This document shows, piece after piece, positions 9,018 to 20,240 of a DNA stretch of 46,479 bases. Origin of the DNA: Porticoccaceae bacterium (lineage in GTDB: Bacteria > Pseudomonadota > Gammaproteobacteria > Pseudomonadales > Porticoccaceae). The position numbers were made by a program, and so were the translations under genes. Below the pieces are notes generated by a model, which saw only the letters and a list, made by a program, of their open reading frames with translations, was not told the DNA's origin and made no database searches. Position 1 is the first letter of the stretch, and the number at the start of each line of letters is the position of its first letter. The stretch spans positions 1-46,479 of the forward strand of contig NZEU01000034.1 of assembly GCA_002689135.1 (NCBI GenBank), in the 5' to 3' direction.

Positions 9018-9084
9018 TATCACCAGCCCTGTCAGATAGTATTTCCTTAAATTCTCAATATAATTGGATAGATCGACGAGACCT

Positions 9085-11352
9085 CTATCCATTCTTTTCA
9101 CATGAAGGATATCCCTTTAGCTTGATCATTCCTGAAGACATAATATGTTGGCTCGAATGAGCGGCAAAAAATAGATAAGTACCCTTTTCCAACATCCAAC
9201 CACAATCATTATCATTATTAAATATTTCAAGTTCACGATATGGAATGGTCACCGTGACATCAGCTGATTGGTTAGGACTGAGAATATCGGTCTTTCTGAA
9301 GCCTTTCAATTCTCTGAACGTAACATCACCTTTATCGGAATTAACACTGTAAACTTGTATCACATCAGCGCCAGAGACTTCTCCTATGTTTGTAATCGTC
9401 ATTAAAACCTCGACATTATGGGGCCGCTGCTTAATATACATATTACTTAATTCGAACTCTGTGTAATGCATACCGAATCCGAAAGGGTATGCGACCGATT
9501 TCTGTGATTGAAGAATATCCCTGTACCCAACCGAATCCTGTTCTAGATATTCAATTTTTGTGGGTTTAGCCATGTCACCACCACCAAAAATTGGTATAAG
9601 TTTTTCTGAGGTACCTATCCCGGGAAATCCACTTGCTGACTGAAGATCAGAATATTTTTTTGGCCATGAGGCTGTCAGATGTCCACTCGGATTCTGTTTC
9701 CCGGTCAAAATATCAAAAACAGCGTTCCCCATTTCTTGCCCTCCTAACCAAGAAACTAGAATCGCATCTGCATGATCTGCCCAGCTCTCTGTTTCTATTG
9801 GGGCGGGCACATTTAAAATTACAATCACTGGTTTTTTCTTATTTCTATAAATGTCTGAAACTGATCGAACTAAGGATAGTTCAGTTTGGCTTACCTCAAA
9901 ATGGTCTTCCTCAGACAAATCTTTTCCCTCACCGGGTAGCCTTCTTATCGTGATTATCGCGGCATCGCTTTGTCTCTCGATCAAGCCAATTTCTTTCTCG
10001 CTAATATCTCTTTCATCGATCAATTCAGGATCTCGACCAAAACCACCACCATAATCGCATACCGAGTGAGGATTAGATTTGGGAAGATAATTTCTCATAA
10101 TCTCCTCGAGTAGTTTCGATTGTCCATAACCAAAGTTAGAAGCACCCTCAATTATGTTTACCCTATAAGTGGAACAGACTCTCCCACTACCCAAACCACT
10201 AATCAACGAGTGATAACTTCCATTTCCAAAAAAGGCTATTTCCCTGATATTGCTTTTTAGCGGCAGTGTTTTTCCCTTATTTCGCAGTAAAACCATGCCA
10301 TTTGCCGCAGCGACTCGGGCCAGCGAGCGATTATTTTTCAGGAGTTTTTCTTTATTTAATAATTTGTAACTGTGCAAGGTCGGCAATGGGTTTATTGCCG
10401 ACCTCAAAACCTCTTCTACAGATTGATCAAGTTGTTCCATTCGGAGTCTTCCAGATTGCAGCGATTTTTTTATGGAAGAACGGTCATCCGAGCTACCAGG
10501 CATTATAAGATTCACTCCAGCTGAAATTTGCTGAGCCGCATCGGTGCCGCTCATCCAATCAGTCATCACGATCCCCTCAAAGCCCCACTCTTTCTTTAGT
10601 ATCTGAGTAATGAGCCTCCTATCCTGAGAAGTATGCACCCCATTTAGGAGGTTGTAAGCCGTCATTATTGCTCGCGGCTGACCATCTTGAACTGCAATTT
10701 TAAATCCCCTCAAATACAGCTCCCTCAGTGTTTTTTCGTCGACAACAATATCTAGAGCAGCTCGATTGGTTTCAGAATTATTCGCGACAAAATGTTTTAG
10801 TGTAGCTCCCACTCCAACGGACTGAATGCCCATAACCATCGATGCTCCTATCCGTCCTGTTAAAATTGGATCTTCGGAGTAATATTCAAAATTTCTTCCC
10901 CCTAATAGATTTCGCTGCAAATTAATGCCTGGACCCAAAATAATATCTGCATTGATGTGCCGTGCTTCTTTACCAATAGCCTCGCCTACTTTAAAAACCA
11001 ACTTTTTATCCCATGAAGAGGCAAGAGCTGTAGCCGTAGGAAAAGCAGTTGGACGAATCGAGTAATTGAGATCTTTTTTTGACCAATCAATTCTAATTCC
11101 CTGGGGTCCATCCAATAGCGCCATGTGCGGAACACCAAATCTCTCGATTGAGGTTGTGTAGCCGGTCATTCCTTGTGGACTTTGCTCGTAGCCAACCCCT
11201 GTCACAAGCTCGATCTTTTCTTGAACACTTAAATTAGAGAGTATTTCCTTTAGGTGATATGGGATCAAAGCGCTAGATGGTTTTGCATTAATGTGACAGG
11301 CGACCCAAAGAAGGATTACAATTGACGTGGATTTAAGCGTTTTTATAGTCAT
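9085..11352 (-). CDS. Glycoside hydrolase family 3 protein (beta-glucosidase-like), exported
   Basis: Signal peptide; GPGINLQRNLLGGRNFEYYSEDPILTGRI, KHFVANNSETNR, GIVMTDWMSG; Fn3-like C-terminus. Confidence 0.92.
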   Translation of the reverse strand: MTIKTLKSTSIVILLWVACHINAKPSSALIPYHLKEILSNLSVQEKIELVTGVGYEQSPQGMTGYTTSIERFGVPHMALLDGPQGIRIDWSKKDLNYSIRPTAFPTATALASSWDKKLVFKVGEAIGKEARHINADIILGPGINLQRNLLGGRNFEYYSEDPILTGRIGASMVMGIQSVGVGATLKHFVANNSETNRAALDIVVDEKTLRELYLRGFKIAVQDGQPRAIMTAYNLLNGVHTSQDRRLITQILKKEWGFEGIVMTDWMSGTDAAQQISAGVNLIMPGSSDDRSSIKKSLQSGRLRMEQLDQSVEEVLRSAINPLPTLHSYKLLNKEKLLKNNRSLARVAAANGMVLLRNKGKTLPLKSNIREIAFFGNGSYHSLISGLGSGRVCSTYRVNIIEGASNFGYGQSKLLEEIMRNYLPKSNPHSVCDYGGGFGRDPELIDERDISEKEIGLIERQSDAAIITIRRLPGEGKDLSEEDHFEVSQTELSLVRSVSDIYRNKKKPVIVILNVPAPIETESWADHADAILVSWLGGQEMGNAVFDILTGKQNPSGHLTASWPKKYSDLQSASGFPGIGTSEKLIPIFGGGDMAKPTKIEYLEQDSVGYRDILQSQKSVAYPFGFGMHYTEFELSNMYIKQRPHNVEVLMTITNIGEVSGADVIQVYSVNSDKGDVTFRELKGFRKTDILSPNQSADVTVTIPYRELEIFNNDNDCGWMLEKGTYLFFAAHSSQHIMSSGMIKLKGYPSCEKNG

Positions 11353-11778
11353 AATCGTTGTGACCCCTTAGATTGAACTTAGGCAGAGATCTTTTAATGA
11401 TCCTGAGTACTAGCTTCCTGAATGTGATGGCAATCTGTATAGACGAATATTAAATCTTTCGAAATGCATATAAGAACATACTTATTCGCTATACAAACTC
11501 GGCTTTTCTAGTTATGTGACTCTTGCTAATTTAGCATATCAACGGAAGCAAAAGGGCTCTTTACAACATTCTTATCATGGGAGTTGGGTTTGTTTAGGAC
11601 TTGCTAAAAGATTACCAAAAAGTTAATTTTAATCACGCGAAACTTCTTAAAAATACTTTTTTGCCGATGTGCGTAAATTTTGTAGGAGTAGTTCATGAAA
11701 AGGATTCACCAATTTTGGGAATATCATCAATGTCTACCCATGTAAAACCAGCCAAAAGGTCTAACTACAATCACAAAT

Positions 11779-12663
11779 ATGAACTTCCAAATAATAAGAA
11801 AAGAAACCCTCTTTTCAGAAAATGTTAGTCAAAAAGACGTCATAGTTTACGCATCGAAAAAAAAAGAACCCGTGTCAGACAAAACACTAGTGATATTGTT
11901 ACATGACGGTGAAAATTTTCTCTCCAGTGCCCCTTTTCTTTCACTGGATATCAATCATGGTCAATTGGAGCAGGGTAAAATTGCCTTCTCTAACATTTTG
12001 ATAGTAGCCGTAAGCAGTGCTAAAGCCCTTAGAAAAAACTTTGGTTCCAGTAGTCGTCGCTACAGCGAATATTTTCCAAAGAAGTCTATTAAGTTCATCA
12101 AGAACCCCATAACCAAATTCGTATATTCGCGTTTTATTGACGCAAAAGATTTTCAATACTCACGATTCATTGTTGAGGAGTTGAAGCCTTGGTTTGAGGC
12201 GCAATTTCATATAACTTTGTCGAGAAGGAATTTTGGGACGATTGGGATTAGTATGGGGGCTCTGGCAGCCTTAGACCTTTCCTTACAAAATCCAAGCCTG
12301 TTCGGATTTACTGGCTGTATGTCCACACATTGGACCGGCATATTGTTGCGTCAATATCTTACACTGCCCTCAGGAAAGAAAATTTCCCGGGGCGATCCTT
12401 ACATTGCACATGCGCTCATTAATTATGTGAAGAGCTCTCTGAAAAACGAACACATGCCGATAATTTATTTTGACAGGGGTACCGAGGGACTTGATTCCCT
12501 ATACGAACCATATCAGGCCAAAATTGACAAGATTTGTAAAAAGACTAATTCACTAACTTACACTAGCGCTGTATTTCAAGGGGATAGTCATCATCAACAT
12601 GATTGGTCACATCGGTTTGAGGCTGCGCTTGAGTTTTTTAAAGTCTCTTATTTGACGAGATAA
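11779..12663 (+). CDS. Esterase-family alpha/beta hydrolase
   Basis: LLHDGENF, GTIGISMGALAALDLSLQNPSLFG nucleophile elbow, C-terminal DSHHQHDWSHRF. Confidence 0.7.
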   Translation: MNFQIIRKETLFSENVSQKDVIVYASKKKEPVSDKTLVILLHDGENFLSSAPFLSLDINHGQLEQGKIAFSNILIVAVSSAKALRKNFGSSSRRYSEYFPKKSIKFIKNPITKFVYSRFIDAKDFQYSRFIVEELKPWFEAQFHITLSRRNFGTIGISMGALAALDLSLQNPSLFGFTGCMSTHWTGILLRQYLTLPSGKKISRGDPYIAHALINYVKSSLKNEHMPIIYFDRGTEGLDSLYEPYQAKIDKICKKTNSLTYTSAVFQGDSHHQHDWSHRFEAALEFFKVSYLTR

Positions 12664-12817
12664 AGTTTCAAAACACTAACAGAGTGTATAGACGAAGTGA
12701 TGATATTTATTGAACAAACAAAATAAACAATTATTTTCCGGCACAGCTAACATAACTTAATAGCAAGTCACAACACGGAATCTTCAAAATGGCAAGAGAG
12801 CGTTAAAAGAGATATTT

Positions 12818-13136
12818 TTAAAATTCTTCGACAACACAAATATTTCTTTCTATGACAGCTTGTATGTCTGGCCCCAAAATTTTTTAACACTGCTTGATAA
12901 TCGTCGGTTTTGTAATAGTTTTTTGCTTCCTCCACACTTCTAAACTCTTAGGCTGCTGCAAATTTCATTGAGTGCCCCTCATTAGTAGCTTCTACCGGTC
13001 CTCCACAAACTATTTTGAAGTCGCCTCTCCATTCAAGATACGACGCTGCCCTAAAATATTTTTTGTAAAGTTCAGAGTCCTTTACTTTAGCGACATACGT
13101 TATCCGGTTCCCTTCTTTTATAGCCGCCTCTAACAT
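12818..13136 (-). pseudogene. Degraded DUF1330-like protein
   Basis: MLEAAIKEGNRITYVAKVKDSELYKKYF...KFAAA*EFRSVEEAKNYYKTDDYQAVLK then, after a -1 shift near A6, GPDIQAVIERNICVVEEF*. Confidence 0.65.
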
Positions 13137-13522
13137 AAAGATAAGACTTACTTAAGATAAATATTCACTTCTATTGTTTTGACAAAACGCAACTCGATAA
13201 CACCCGCACAGTTACATAATCAAATAAGTAATTCAATGTAGTAGCAAACTGGACTTTTTACTGCTTTCAGTACAGAAAACTCGTATCAAATTTTGACGGT
13301 TTTCGTAGCAAATAAGTGCTGTTCTGTCTCGTTTTTTCTTTGCTGAGGAGTTCACGTAAACCTTAACTGATCAAGATATTTTAGACGCTGTATTTGCTAA
13401 CTCTATACTCATGTGGAGAAAGCGTTTCCGCATATCAAAATATGAGATCCAATTTCCTTAGAATTTAAGTACACTCAATATATTGTTCATAAGTTAGGTT
13501 TCCTGACCTATTGGGGTTTTCA

Positions 13523-14215
13523 ATGGCGCTAAAGCTAGTCTATTTTAAGATGAGGGCTCTTGCAGAAGCTCCTCAAATGCTAATGCACTATGCTGGGATA
13601 AGGTATAACTATGAGATGTCCTGGGAGTATTTCAAAAAAGACTGGGGAAATGTAAAACCAACATTGCCCTTCAAGCAATTACCCTTACTGGTTGTAGATG
13701 ATGCTCATCAGATTCCTCAAAGCATTGCGATTTTGGGGTACATTGAGCACCTAGCCGGTCTTAATCACACCAATCCTTTAACCGCTGCAAAAATGCACTC
13801 TTTTCTGTTAGGAGCGCATGATTTATTTTTACCTCTTAATCCAATCTTAAATTTTGCAGTTGGAAAGGACTTCTCAACAAAAAAAGCTTCCTTATTACCC
13901 ACTTTGACAAAGAAAATTGAAAACCTAGAACATGCGCTTGCTTCGACGTCCGGCTATTTTTTTGTTGATAATGAGCCAAGAGCATGTGATTTTCTTGCTT
14001 ATCATCACCTCGATGTCGCAAGAACACTCTATCAGAATTTATTTTTAAAGTTTCCACGAATAACGAAGCTACTCAAAGCAATCGAATCTATTGATCCAGT
14101 GAAAAACTACCTCGAAACGCGACCAAAGTTAATCGACATAGGAGTGTCTCCCAAACTTGTAATTAATGGGACTGCGCACCCCACAGGAACCAAGAATACT
14201 GAAAACCTGATCTAA
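13523..14215 (+). CDS. Glutathione S-transferase family protein
   Basis: LVYFKMRALAEAPQMLMHYAGI...LPFKQLPLLVVDDAHQIPQSIAILGYIEHLAGL; ATG at 13523. Confidence 0.8.
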   Translation: MALKLVYFKMRALAEAPQMLMHYAGIRYNYEMSWEYFKKDWGNVKPTLPFKQLPLLVVDDAHQIPQSIAILGYIEHLAGLNHTNPLTAAKMHSFLLGAHDLFLPLNPILNFAVGKDFSTKKASLLPTLTKKIENLEHALASTSGYFFVDNEPRACDFLAYHHLDVARTLYQNLFLKFPRITKLLKAIESIDPVKNYLETRPKLIDIGVSPKLVINGTAHPTGTKNTENLI

Positions 14216-14245
14216 AGATTATCAAACAACTGCTGGAGACACCTT

Positions 14246-14443
14246 GTGCAGCAAATCCTAATTATTTCCGGACTCATTCTAGTATTAATTGGCTTTTTCT
14301 ATCCATATTTAAAGAAACTACCGTTAGGACAACTGCCGGGCGACATATTCATTCAGTCGGGAAATTCTTCGTTTGCATTCCCTGTTGTGACATGCATAGT
14401 AATAAGTATTATTCTCTCTCTTATCTTAAATTTTTTTAAATAA
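14246..14443 (+). CDS. DUF2905 family small membrane protein
   Basis: LILVLIGFFYPYLKKLPLGQLPGDIFIQSGNSSFAFPVVTCIVISIILSLIL matches the DUF2905 pattern. Confidence 0.85.
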   Translation: MQQILIISGLILVLIGFFYPYLKKLPLGQLPGDIFIQSGNSSFAFPVVTCIVISIILSLILNFFK

Positions 14444-14638
14444 ACACTAATAAAATAAGTGATAAAACAAGCGCGATTTAGCTTTTTGTTATTGGTTAGC
14501 AGGATAAAGCTATAATGGCACTATGATCAACTCCGCACCTTTAGCCCTTGAAAAGTATGTTACAGGTTTCTATCGTGATAAATAATCAGTCTGAGAAAGA
14601 TCCCTGTCTCGGAGACTTAAAGTTGTCCAAGCTATCTA

Positions 14639-14803
14639 TTAGGGTTCTCGGTGTTCTTTCTCTCCCTGCAATCTTTCTCTCCTTTTATCATTTAAGTGGA
14701 TAACTGCGAAAACACATCCAAATGCACAAAGGCTCACAACCCATAAGTACCCCAAATAAAACCCAATTACACCCACGATCACAAAAGCTAAAATAATTTT
14801 CAT
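14639..14803 (-). CDS. Possible small membrane protein (54 aa)
   Basis: MKIILAFVIVGVIGFYLGYLWVVSLCAFGCVFAVIHLNDKRRERLQGEKEHREP; weak ribosome-binding site. Confidence 0.3.
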   Translation of the reverse strand: MKIILAFVIVGVIGFYLGYLWVVSLCAFGCVFAVIHLNDKRRERLQGEKEHREP

Positions 14804-15405
14804 AGCACCATCTCATCTTAAAATAATAGGCCAGTGAATTAAATTCTTGCACAGAGCTCCTAAAACATTCTTTTTACTTTCTCAGCGATATTTCTACGGA
14901 GAATATCAACGAAGATTATATGTTGTGTCACCATAAACACGGGAACTTACTCGTTACCCCCCCAATAAAAGCGTGATAGCCCAAAATGACGACACCATCT
15001 TTCTAAACGAAAATTTTCACATTCGCTTCATTAAAAGTATTGTCCACCAACTCTCTATCGGTACATTCCTCAATAGATGAAAGTATATCCAAGAGTCCCG
15101 TATCGTCTCATTGTTATTTTTACAGCATCTTAAACTTTACAAGTTCACCAAATAGTTAATATAACTTTTCTTGTTTTGTAAGGTAGTATTAAGATTTTTA
15201 ATAGGCATGTAATTCATCTCCTTGGAGGACATCTCGGGCAAATAAACAAAGAGCGGCTAAATAATCAGGGTATGAAGGCATCATTTGGTTAGCTATCGAA
15301 AAAGTTCTATTATATAGATGATCTCGTTTAAAATTCCGTCTACGATGAACGAGTCCGAAGGATAATACCGTATTGTTCGAGAATAGTTGAAAATAATACA
15401 AGCTA

Positions 15406-17706
15406 ATGGTGAGTCCCAGTCAAAGTTTTAATAAGTCTTTTCGAAAGGTTCTGCTTTACTCCCTTTGCGCTTCAATCCACTGGCCAGCAGCAGGAGAAAT
15501 AGTAATTGACGGCGTTCTCAATGAGCAACAATGGGATGACGCCAAAAAGTTTGAGCAATTTGTGACAATTTCCCCGCTGACCCTTGGCCCCGCGAGATAT
15601 GAAACTATCGCGCTCGTCGCCACAAACGAAAAAGGTATCTATATTGGTTTTAAAAACTACCAACCAAAACTGTCAGATCGAACAAAGAGGGTATATGCAC
15701 GTGATATGAAGTCAATTTATAGCTCCACAGACTCAAATCAGGTGTACATCGGCTTTGATGAGGGCTCCAATATCGGATATAGCTTCATTGTAAGCTCTGC
15801 CAACGGGCAGAGGGACGGGATATTAAGTCCTGGCAACTTTTCCTCTTCGTGGGATGGTATCTGGACATCAGCAACCAGTGCTGACGATCAATATTGGTAT
15901 ACCGAAATACATATTCCTTGGTCAGTAGCCCCAATATCTCAAAAAAGTGGAAAGAAAAATATTACATTTATGTTCGCAAGATTAGTCCACAGCAAAGGTT
16001 TGCGGTTCGCTTTCCCTAATACACATTACAGTAAACCCTCCTTCATCGAGGACTGGGTACCTGTAGAGGTCACCCCAAAACAAACAAAATCCTTTAATTA
16101 TTCACCATATTTAGCGTTAAAACACAAAATGTTTTCCAAAAAAACTACCATACCAGACGATGAAGCCTCAATTGGTGTTGACTTCAACTGGACCCCAACT
16201 TTAGGCACTGAAATAATCGGGGCATTAAAGCCGGACTTTGGTCAGGTGGAGAGTGACGATTTAGTCATTAATTTTTCAGCAATAGAGACATTTGTAGATG
16301 AAAAGAGATTGTTCTTTACCAACAACCAAACGATATTTACCAATTCAATACCCACTAGAGGCTGGACGCGAGAGACGATTTTACATACCCGTCGACTGGG
16401 CGCTGGTCAAGACGATAATGGCTCCCCAATACAGATCAAGTATGCCGTAAAGGCAATACATCAGTCGGATCAAATTGGACTAGGGATATTTGCTGTGCAA
16501 GAAGAAAGTGATGGAGCAATTCTCAATAATCGATTTTTCTCAACTAAATTTAACAACACTCTCGGGCGGCTCACATTTGGTCATCAAATCACATATGCAG
16601 ATATACGCACCGAGCATCGCACTGCGCGAGTTGACAACTATGACTTCGAATTAAAACCTAACAGAACTAATCGATTTCGTGGTGCGTTGATGCGAAGTGA
16701 CTTAAGAGACCAAGACCCAAATATGACTCCTCGGATCACTGATTACGCGGGCTGGCTCGACTGGTTTTATGCTCCAAACAAGAATTGGGAACATAAGATC
16801 ACCGCAGTACATTATGGAAAGAATTTTGATATGAATGACATGGGCTTCATGCTAAGGAACAACTACAACAGCGTATTTGGGTCAACAAGTTTCGTGGAAA
16901 CACAATTTGGAGAGCGATCCAACCTCTTGTCAACAGAAACTCGCTTTTCTTTTGCGTATGAAGAGAATTTAAATAACCAGAGACTTTTACAACGGTTCTA
17001 TTTAAAAAAATCGTGGAATTTTCTCTCCACAAGAATAGTCTCCTCACAACTTTGGGCAAACACTGAAAGTTGGAATGACCTAGAGACCCGCGGCAACGGA
17101 ATTTTCAAACAGCCTGAGAATGTTGGAGGCGGTGTATCTTTCAGCGGTTTAAGAGGAGGGTCAATATTTCATGATGGCGGCTTATCCATATCTCATAACA
17201 AGATAGATGGTGTTACAAAATCCATTTCATATGATCCGAAAATTTACCTATCTAAGACCACGCAATTCACATTAGGCCTAAAATACGAGATTACTGATAG
17301 TGAATTGATCTGGAATTCAGGAAATCAAATATTGAGCACCTTCGATACATCCAAATATATTACCAACATCAGGTTCGACTGGTATCCCACCGAGACACAA
17401 GAGTTAAGGTTTAAATTACAATGGACCAGTGTCTCTGCAGATGCCATCGAAAGTTTTGATATAAAGTCAAACGGCAATCTTTTTGTTTCCTCACATAGTC
17501 CGACAGACTTTAGTAGGAGTAACAGCGGGATCCAAATAAGATATAGATACAAGATTGCTCCGTTATCCGAAATTTTTTTCGTGTTTAGTAGAGGAGGCGA
17601 TTACACAAGTTCATTTGCACACGAAAGTCTAGGTAGACTGTTGAACCGAGGATTTGCTAATCGAGATAATGAGGGAATTCAGCTAAAAATCCGTTACAGA
17701 TTCTAG
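15406..17706 (+). CDS. CBM9-like/DUF5916 family exported protein
   Basis: N-terminal IVIDGVLNEQQWDDAKKFEQFVTISP...TDSNQVYIGFDEGSNIGYSFIVSSANGQRDG...WDGIWTSATSADDQYWYTEIHIPW; long beta-rich C-terminus ending IRYRF. Confidence 0.8.
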   Translation: MVSPSQSFNKSFRKVLLYSLCASIHWPAAGEIVIDGVLNEQQWDDAKKFEQFVTISPLTLGPARYETIALVATNEKGIYIGFKNYQPKLSDRTKRVYARDMKSIYSSTDSNQVYIGFDEGSNIGYSFIVSSANGQRDGILSPGNFSSSWDGIWTSATSADDQYWYTEIHIPWSVAPISQKSGKKNITFMFARLVHSKGLRFAFPNTHYSKPSFIEDWVPVEVTPKQTKSFNYSPYLALKHKMFSKKTTIPDDEASIGVDFNWTPTLGTEIIGALKPDFGQVESDDLVINFSAIETFVDEKRLFFTNNQTIFTNSIPTRGWTRETILHTRRLGAGQDDNGSPIQIKYAVKAIHQSDQIGLGIFAVQEESDGAILNNRFFSTKFNNTLGRLTFGHQITYADIRTEHRTARVDNYDFELKPNRTNRFRGALMRSDLRDQDPNMTPRITDYAGWLDWFYAPNKNWEHKITAVHYGKNFDMNDMGFMLRNNYNSVFGSTSFVETQFGERSNLLSTETRFSFAYEENLNNQRLLQRFYLKKSWNFLSTRIVSSQLWANTESWNDLETRGNGIFKQPENVGGGVSFSGLRGGSIFHDGGLSISHNKIDGVTKSISYDPKIYLSKTTQFTLGLKYEITDSELIWNSGNQILSTFDTSKYITNIRFDWYPTETQELRFKLQWTSVSADAIESFDIKSNGNLFVSSHSPTDFSRSNSGIQIRYRYKIAPLSEIFFVFSRGGDYTSSFAHESLGRLLNRGFANRDNEGIQLKIRYRF

Positions 17707-17733
17707 TCGCTTGTACCATAAGCAACTATTTTT
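17705..17733 (+). terminator. Possible rho-independent terminator
   Basis: AGTCGCTT-gtaccat-AAGCAACT (one mismatch) followed by ATTTTTG, overlapping the stop codon. Confidence 0.4.
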
Positions 17734-17809
17734 GTGTGAAGATTAGAAGAAAGAATTAAAGTCGCCGAATAATATTTAGGCATACGGTATTGAGGCCGCT
17801 GGATTAAAG

Positions 17810-18403
17810 TTAGTTCTGTTCCACCAATGCCTCCACACTGATTCTGAGATTTATGTCCATCTTAAACCCGTATTGTTTCGCAAAGTCTACCCCAAAATCA
17901 TCGCGCATAAACTTTGCGGAAGCGTCTGCTCCACAAACCTCTCGTTTTTTCCTAGGATGAATCATGCACTTGAACTGATTTATTTCCAGTGCCAGCGGCT
18001 TAGTGATTCCTCGCAAAGTAAGCTCGCCGTGCACTTCAGTTGGCTTACCCGCGACAAATCTAGCTAACTTACCTGTGTAAATAGATATTGGGAATTTCTC
18101 AACGTCTAACATATCCTCATTGCGCACATGGTCATTCATGCCCTCATGTCCAAAATCTATGGTTGACATATCCAATGTTACATCCACAGCTCCAGTGGAC
18201 GCGTTTTTGTCCAGGAGTATATAGCCTGAGGATGAATTGATTTTACCTCGCCACACCGAAAGTCCACCCATGTGGTCTGCCTCAAAAGAGGGATATGTGT
18301 GGCTTGAGTCAATCACATACCTTACCTGCTCTGAGTGAGCTCCAGAGATCAACAAAACACAGAGAGCTAGAGGAAACCTAAAAAGTCTGTATTTCTTTTT
18401 CAT
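17810..18403 (-). CDS. YceI family periplasmic protein
   Basis: RYVIDSSHTYPSFEADHMGG...GELTLRGITKPLALEI; signal peptide from internal Met at 18403. Confidence 0.88.
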   Translation of the reverse strand: MKKKYRLFRFPLALCVLLISGAHSEQVRYVIDSSHTYPSFEADHMGGLSVWRGKINSSSGYILLDKNASTGAVDVTLDMSTIDFGHEGMNDHVRNEDMLDVEKFPISIYTGKLARFVAGKPTEVHGELTLRGITKPLALEINQFKCMIHPRKKREVCGADASAKFMRDDFGVDFAKQYGFKMDINLRISVEALVEQN

Positions 18404-18632
18404 TCTTCTTCCTTTTGAAAACAATAACAACTTTTCTTGAAGCCCTAAATTTTGTGATTTAAAGAGCATGTGCTTTATCATCCTCAGCATGCGACTTGTA
18501 TACAGCGCTACTAACAAAGCACTATACATTCTTAATTTTACAAAAACAAAGACCGCTTAAACTTCAAAGCGACTTCAGCTTCAGCAACGCCATAAGGCTC
18601 CTTCATACTTGATATAGAACTAATTAAAGCAA

Positions 18633-19808
18633 CTAGATTCCCATAGCATAGCGCATAACACTTTGGTTAATAATGGGATTTTTTGCTCCCGCCAGTATTG
18701 AATTTCTAGCCCATTTCAGTGGCGCAATATCATTACTAAAGCCATAATAAAAACCGTCCATTGCCCGCAACATCAACTCGTTGACCCACCTTCGATGTCT
18801 CTGGTACTCCATCAAAACTCGATAAGAGGACCAATCAGTTCCCTGTTCCAAAGCTTTGCTAATAGTTTGGCTCAGACACTGGGTATCTTGAAATCCCAAA
18901 TTTACACCTTGACCGGCAAGAGGATTGATTGTGTGGGCCGCATCTCCAATAAGTGCAAGTCGATTTTGCACATATTTTTTTGCATGTTGCTTAAATAAAT
19001 CAAAACTACCGATCGAGTGAACTTTGACAGGTCCAAGTTCTACCGGAAATTTCTCTTGAAACTTTTTTTCAAGTTCAGGGAGATCAAGTTTTATCAAACT
19101 ATCTATTATTTCCCGCTGATCGTACCAAACTAGTGACGCGTGATGACCCGATAAAGGTAAAAATGCTTGTGGTCCGGAGCTTGTGAAGCGCTGCCAAGTT
19201 ATCTCTTGCTGAGGATAATCAGTAATGACTGATGCCACTAGACATGATTGATTATATGCATCCGATCGTATCGACATCCCAAAAGAATCTCGCACTTCCG
19301 AATCTGCCCCATCAGCACCAATAAGTAGTCGGCATTTTAAAACCCTTTGATCTTCGAGCGTTACCGACACTCCTGATCCATTTCTATCAAATGTGAGGCA
19401 GGTTGCTGGGCTCAAAATATTAACTTCTTTAATTTTTTCAATAGACTCTAGGAGTGCGAGTTGCACAATTCGGTTTTCGACAATATACCCCAAATAAGGC
19501 TCACCAATTTTGGCTGCCTCAAATGTAACATCCCCGAATCCTCTCATCTCCCAAACGCGCATTTGGCGGTATGGGCAAAAACGCATACTTTTTAAGCACT
19601 CCCAAGCACCGATGTTTTCCAGCATTTTAGCCGACTGAGGGCTTAAAGCAGATACCCGAAGATCAAAATCCTGAGTGGAAGAGTAAGGCTCTGGGATTTT
19701 TTTTTCAATTATGGCAATCTTTAATCCAAGTCCACCAAGTTGCCCAGCCATAGCAAGCCCGGTCATACCGCCCCCAATGATTATCACATCAAAATTCAAT
19801 GAATACAT
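18633..19808 (-). CDS. UbiH/UbiF/COQ6 family FAD-dependent hydroxylase (UbiF-like)
   Basis: IIIGGGMTGLAMAGQL, WQRFTSSGPQAFLPLSGHHASLVWYD, LIGDAAHTINPLAGQGVNLGFQD. Confidence 0.88.
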   Translation of the reverse strand: MYSLNFDVIIIGGGMTGLAMAGQLGGLGLKIAIIEKKIPEPYSSTQDFDLRVSALSPQSAKMLENIGAWECLKSMRFCPYRQMRVWEMRGFGDVTFEAAKIGEPYLGYIVENRIVQLALLESIEKIKEVNILSPATCLTFDRNGSGVSVTLEDQRVLKCRLLIGADGADSEVRDSFGMSIRSDAYNQSCLVASVITDYPQQEITWQRFTSSGPQAFLPLSGHHASLVWYDQREIIDSLIKLDLPELEKKFQEKFPVELGPVKVHSIGSFDLFKQHAKKYVQNRLALIGDAAHTINPLAGQGVNLGFQDTQCLSQTISKALEQGTDWSSYRVLMEYQRHRRWVNELMLRAMDGFYYGFSNDIAPLKWARNSILAGAKNPIINQSVMRYAMGI

Positions 19809-20240
19809 TTAATACCTTCTCTATGACTTACTTAGGCAAACACCTAATCTCGCAGTTAATTTTTGACCACAAATTATACGTTTTCATCAACGATTTGGTG
19901 AATGTTAATCATATATAGCCGGACAGAACTAGCGTACTTTTCTAAATTTTCAAAATCAATTGCTACATTTACCGTCGATCATCATAAAGAAGTCAAGGCA
20001 CCTGTGATTATCATTTAGTTGCACAAGCAACTGCGAGCACCGCATAGAGAGGTATTGGATTATACCAAAAAATTAATTTTTCTGACTTCAAAAAGGCCAG
20101 AAAATATCAAGTGCTTCGCAACTTGTAAACCTAATGTGCTATTGTGGGTTGACATCCTATTGGTTCTACTTATTATCATTGTCCTGAAGACAAATCCTCA
20201 AATTCATCATCCTTGACAATCTTTTCGGACGAAGACAAAT

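Noticed and set aside
9201-9230. Fur-box-like AATCATTATCATTATTAAAT
   Set aside because: Lies inside the GH3 coding sequence (encodes N-N-D-N-D) far from any start.
9633-10508. Plus-strand ORFs inside the GH3 gene
   Set aside because: Antisense to a strongly recognisable enzyme; low-complexity translations.
20019-20216. 65-aa plus ORF with a hydrophobic C-terminus before the TonB receptor
   Set aside because: TTG start and no recognisable family; overlaps the probable regulatory region.
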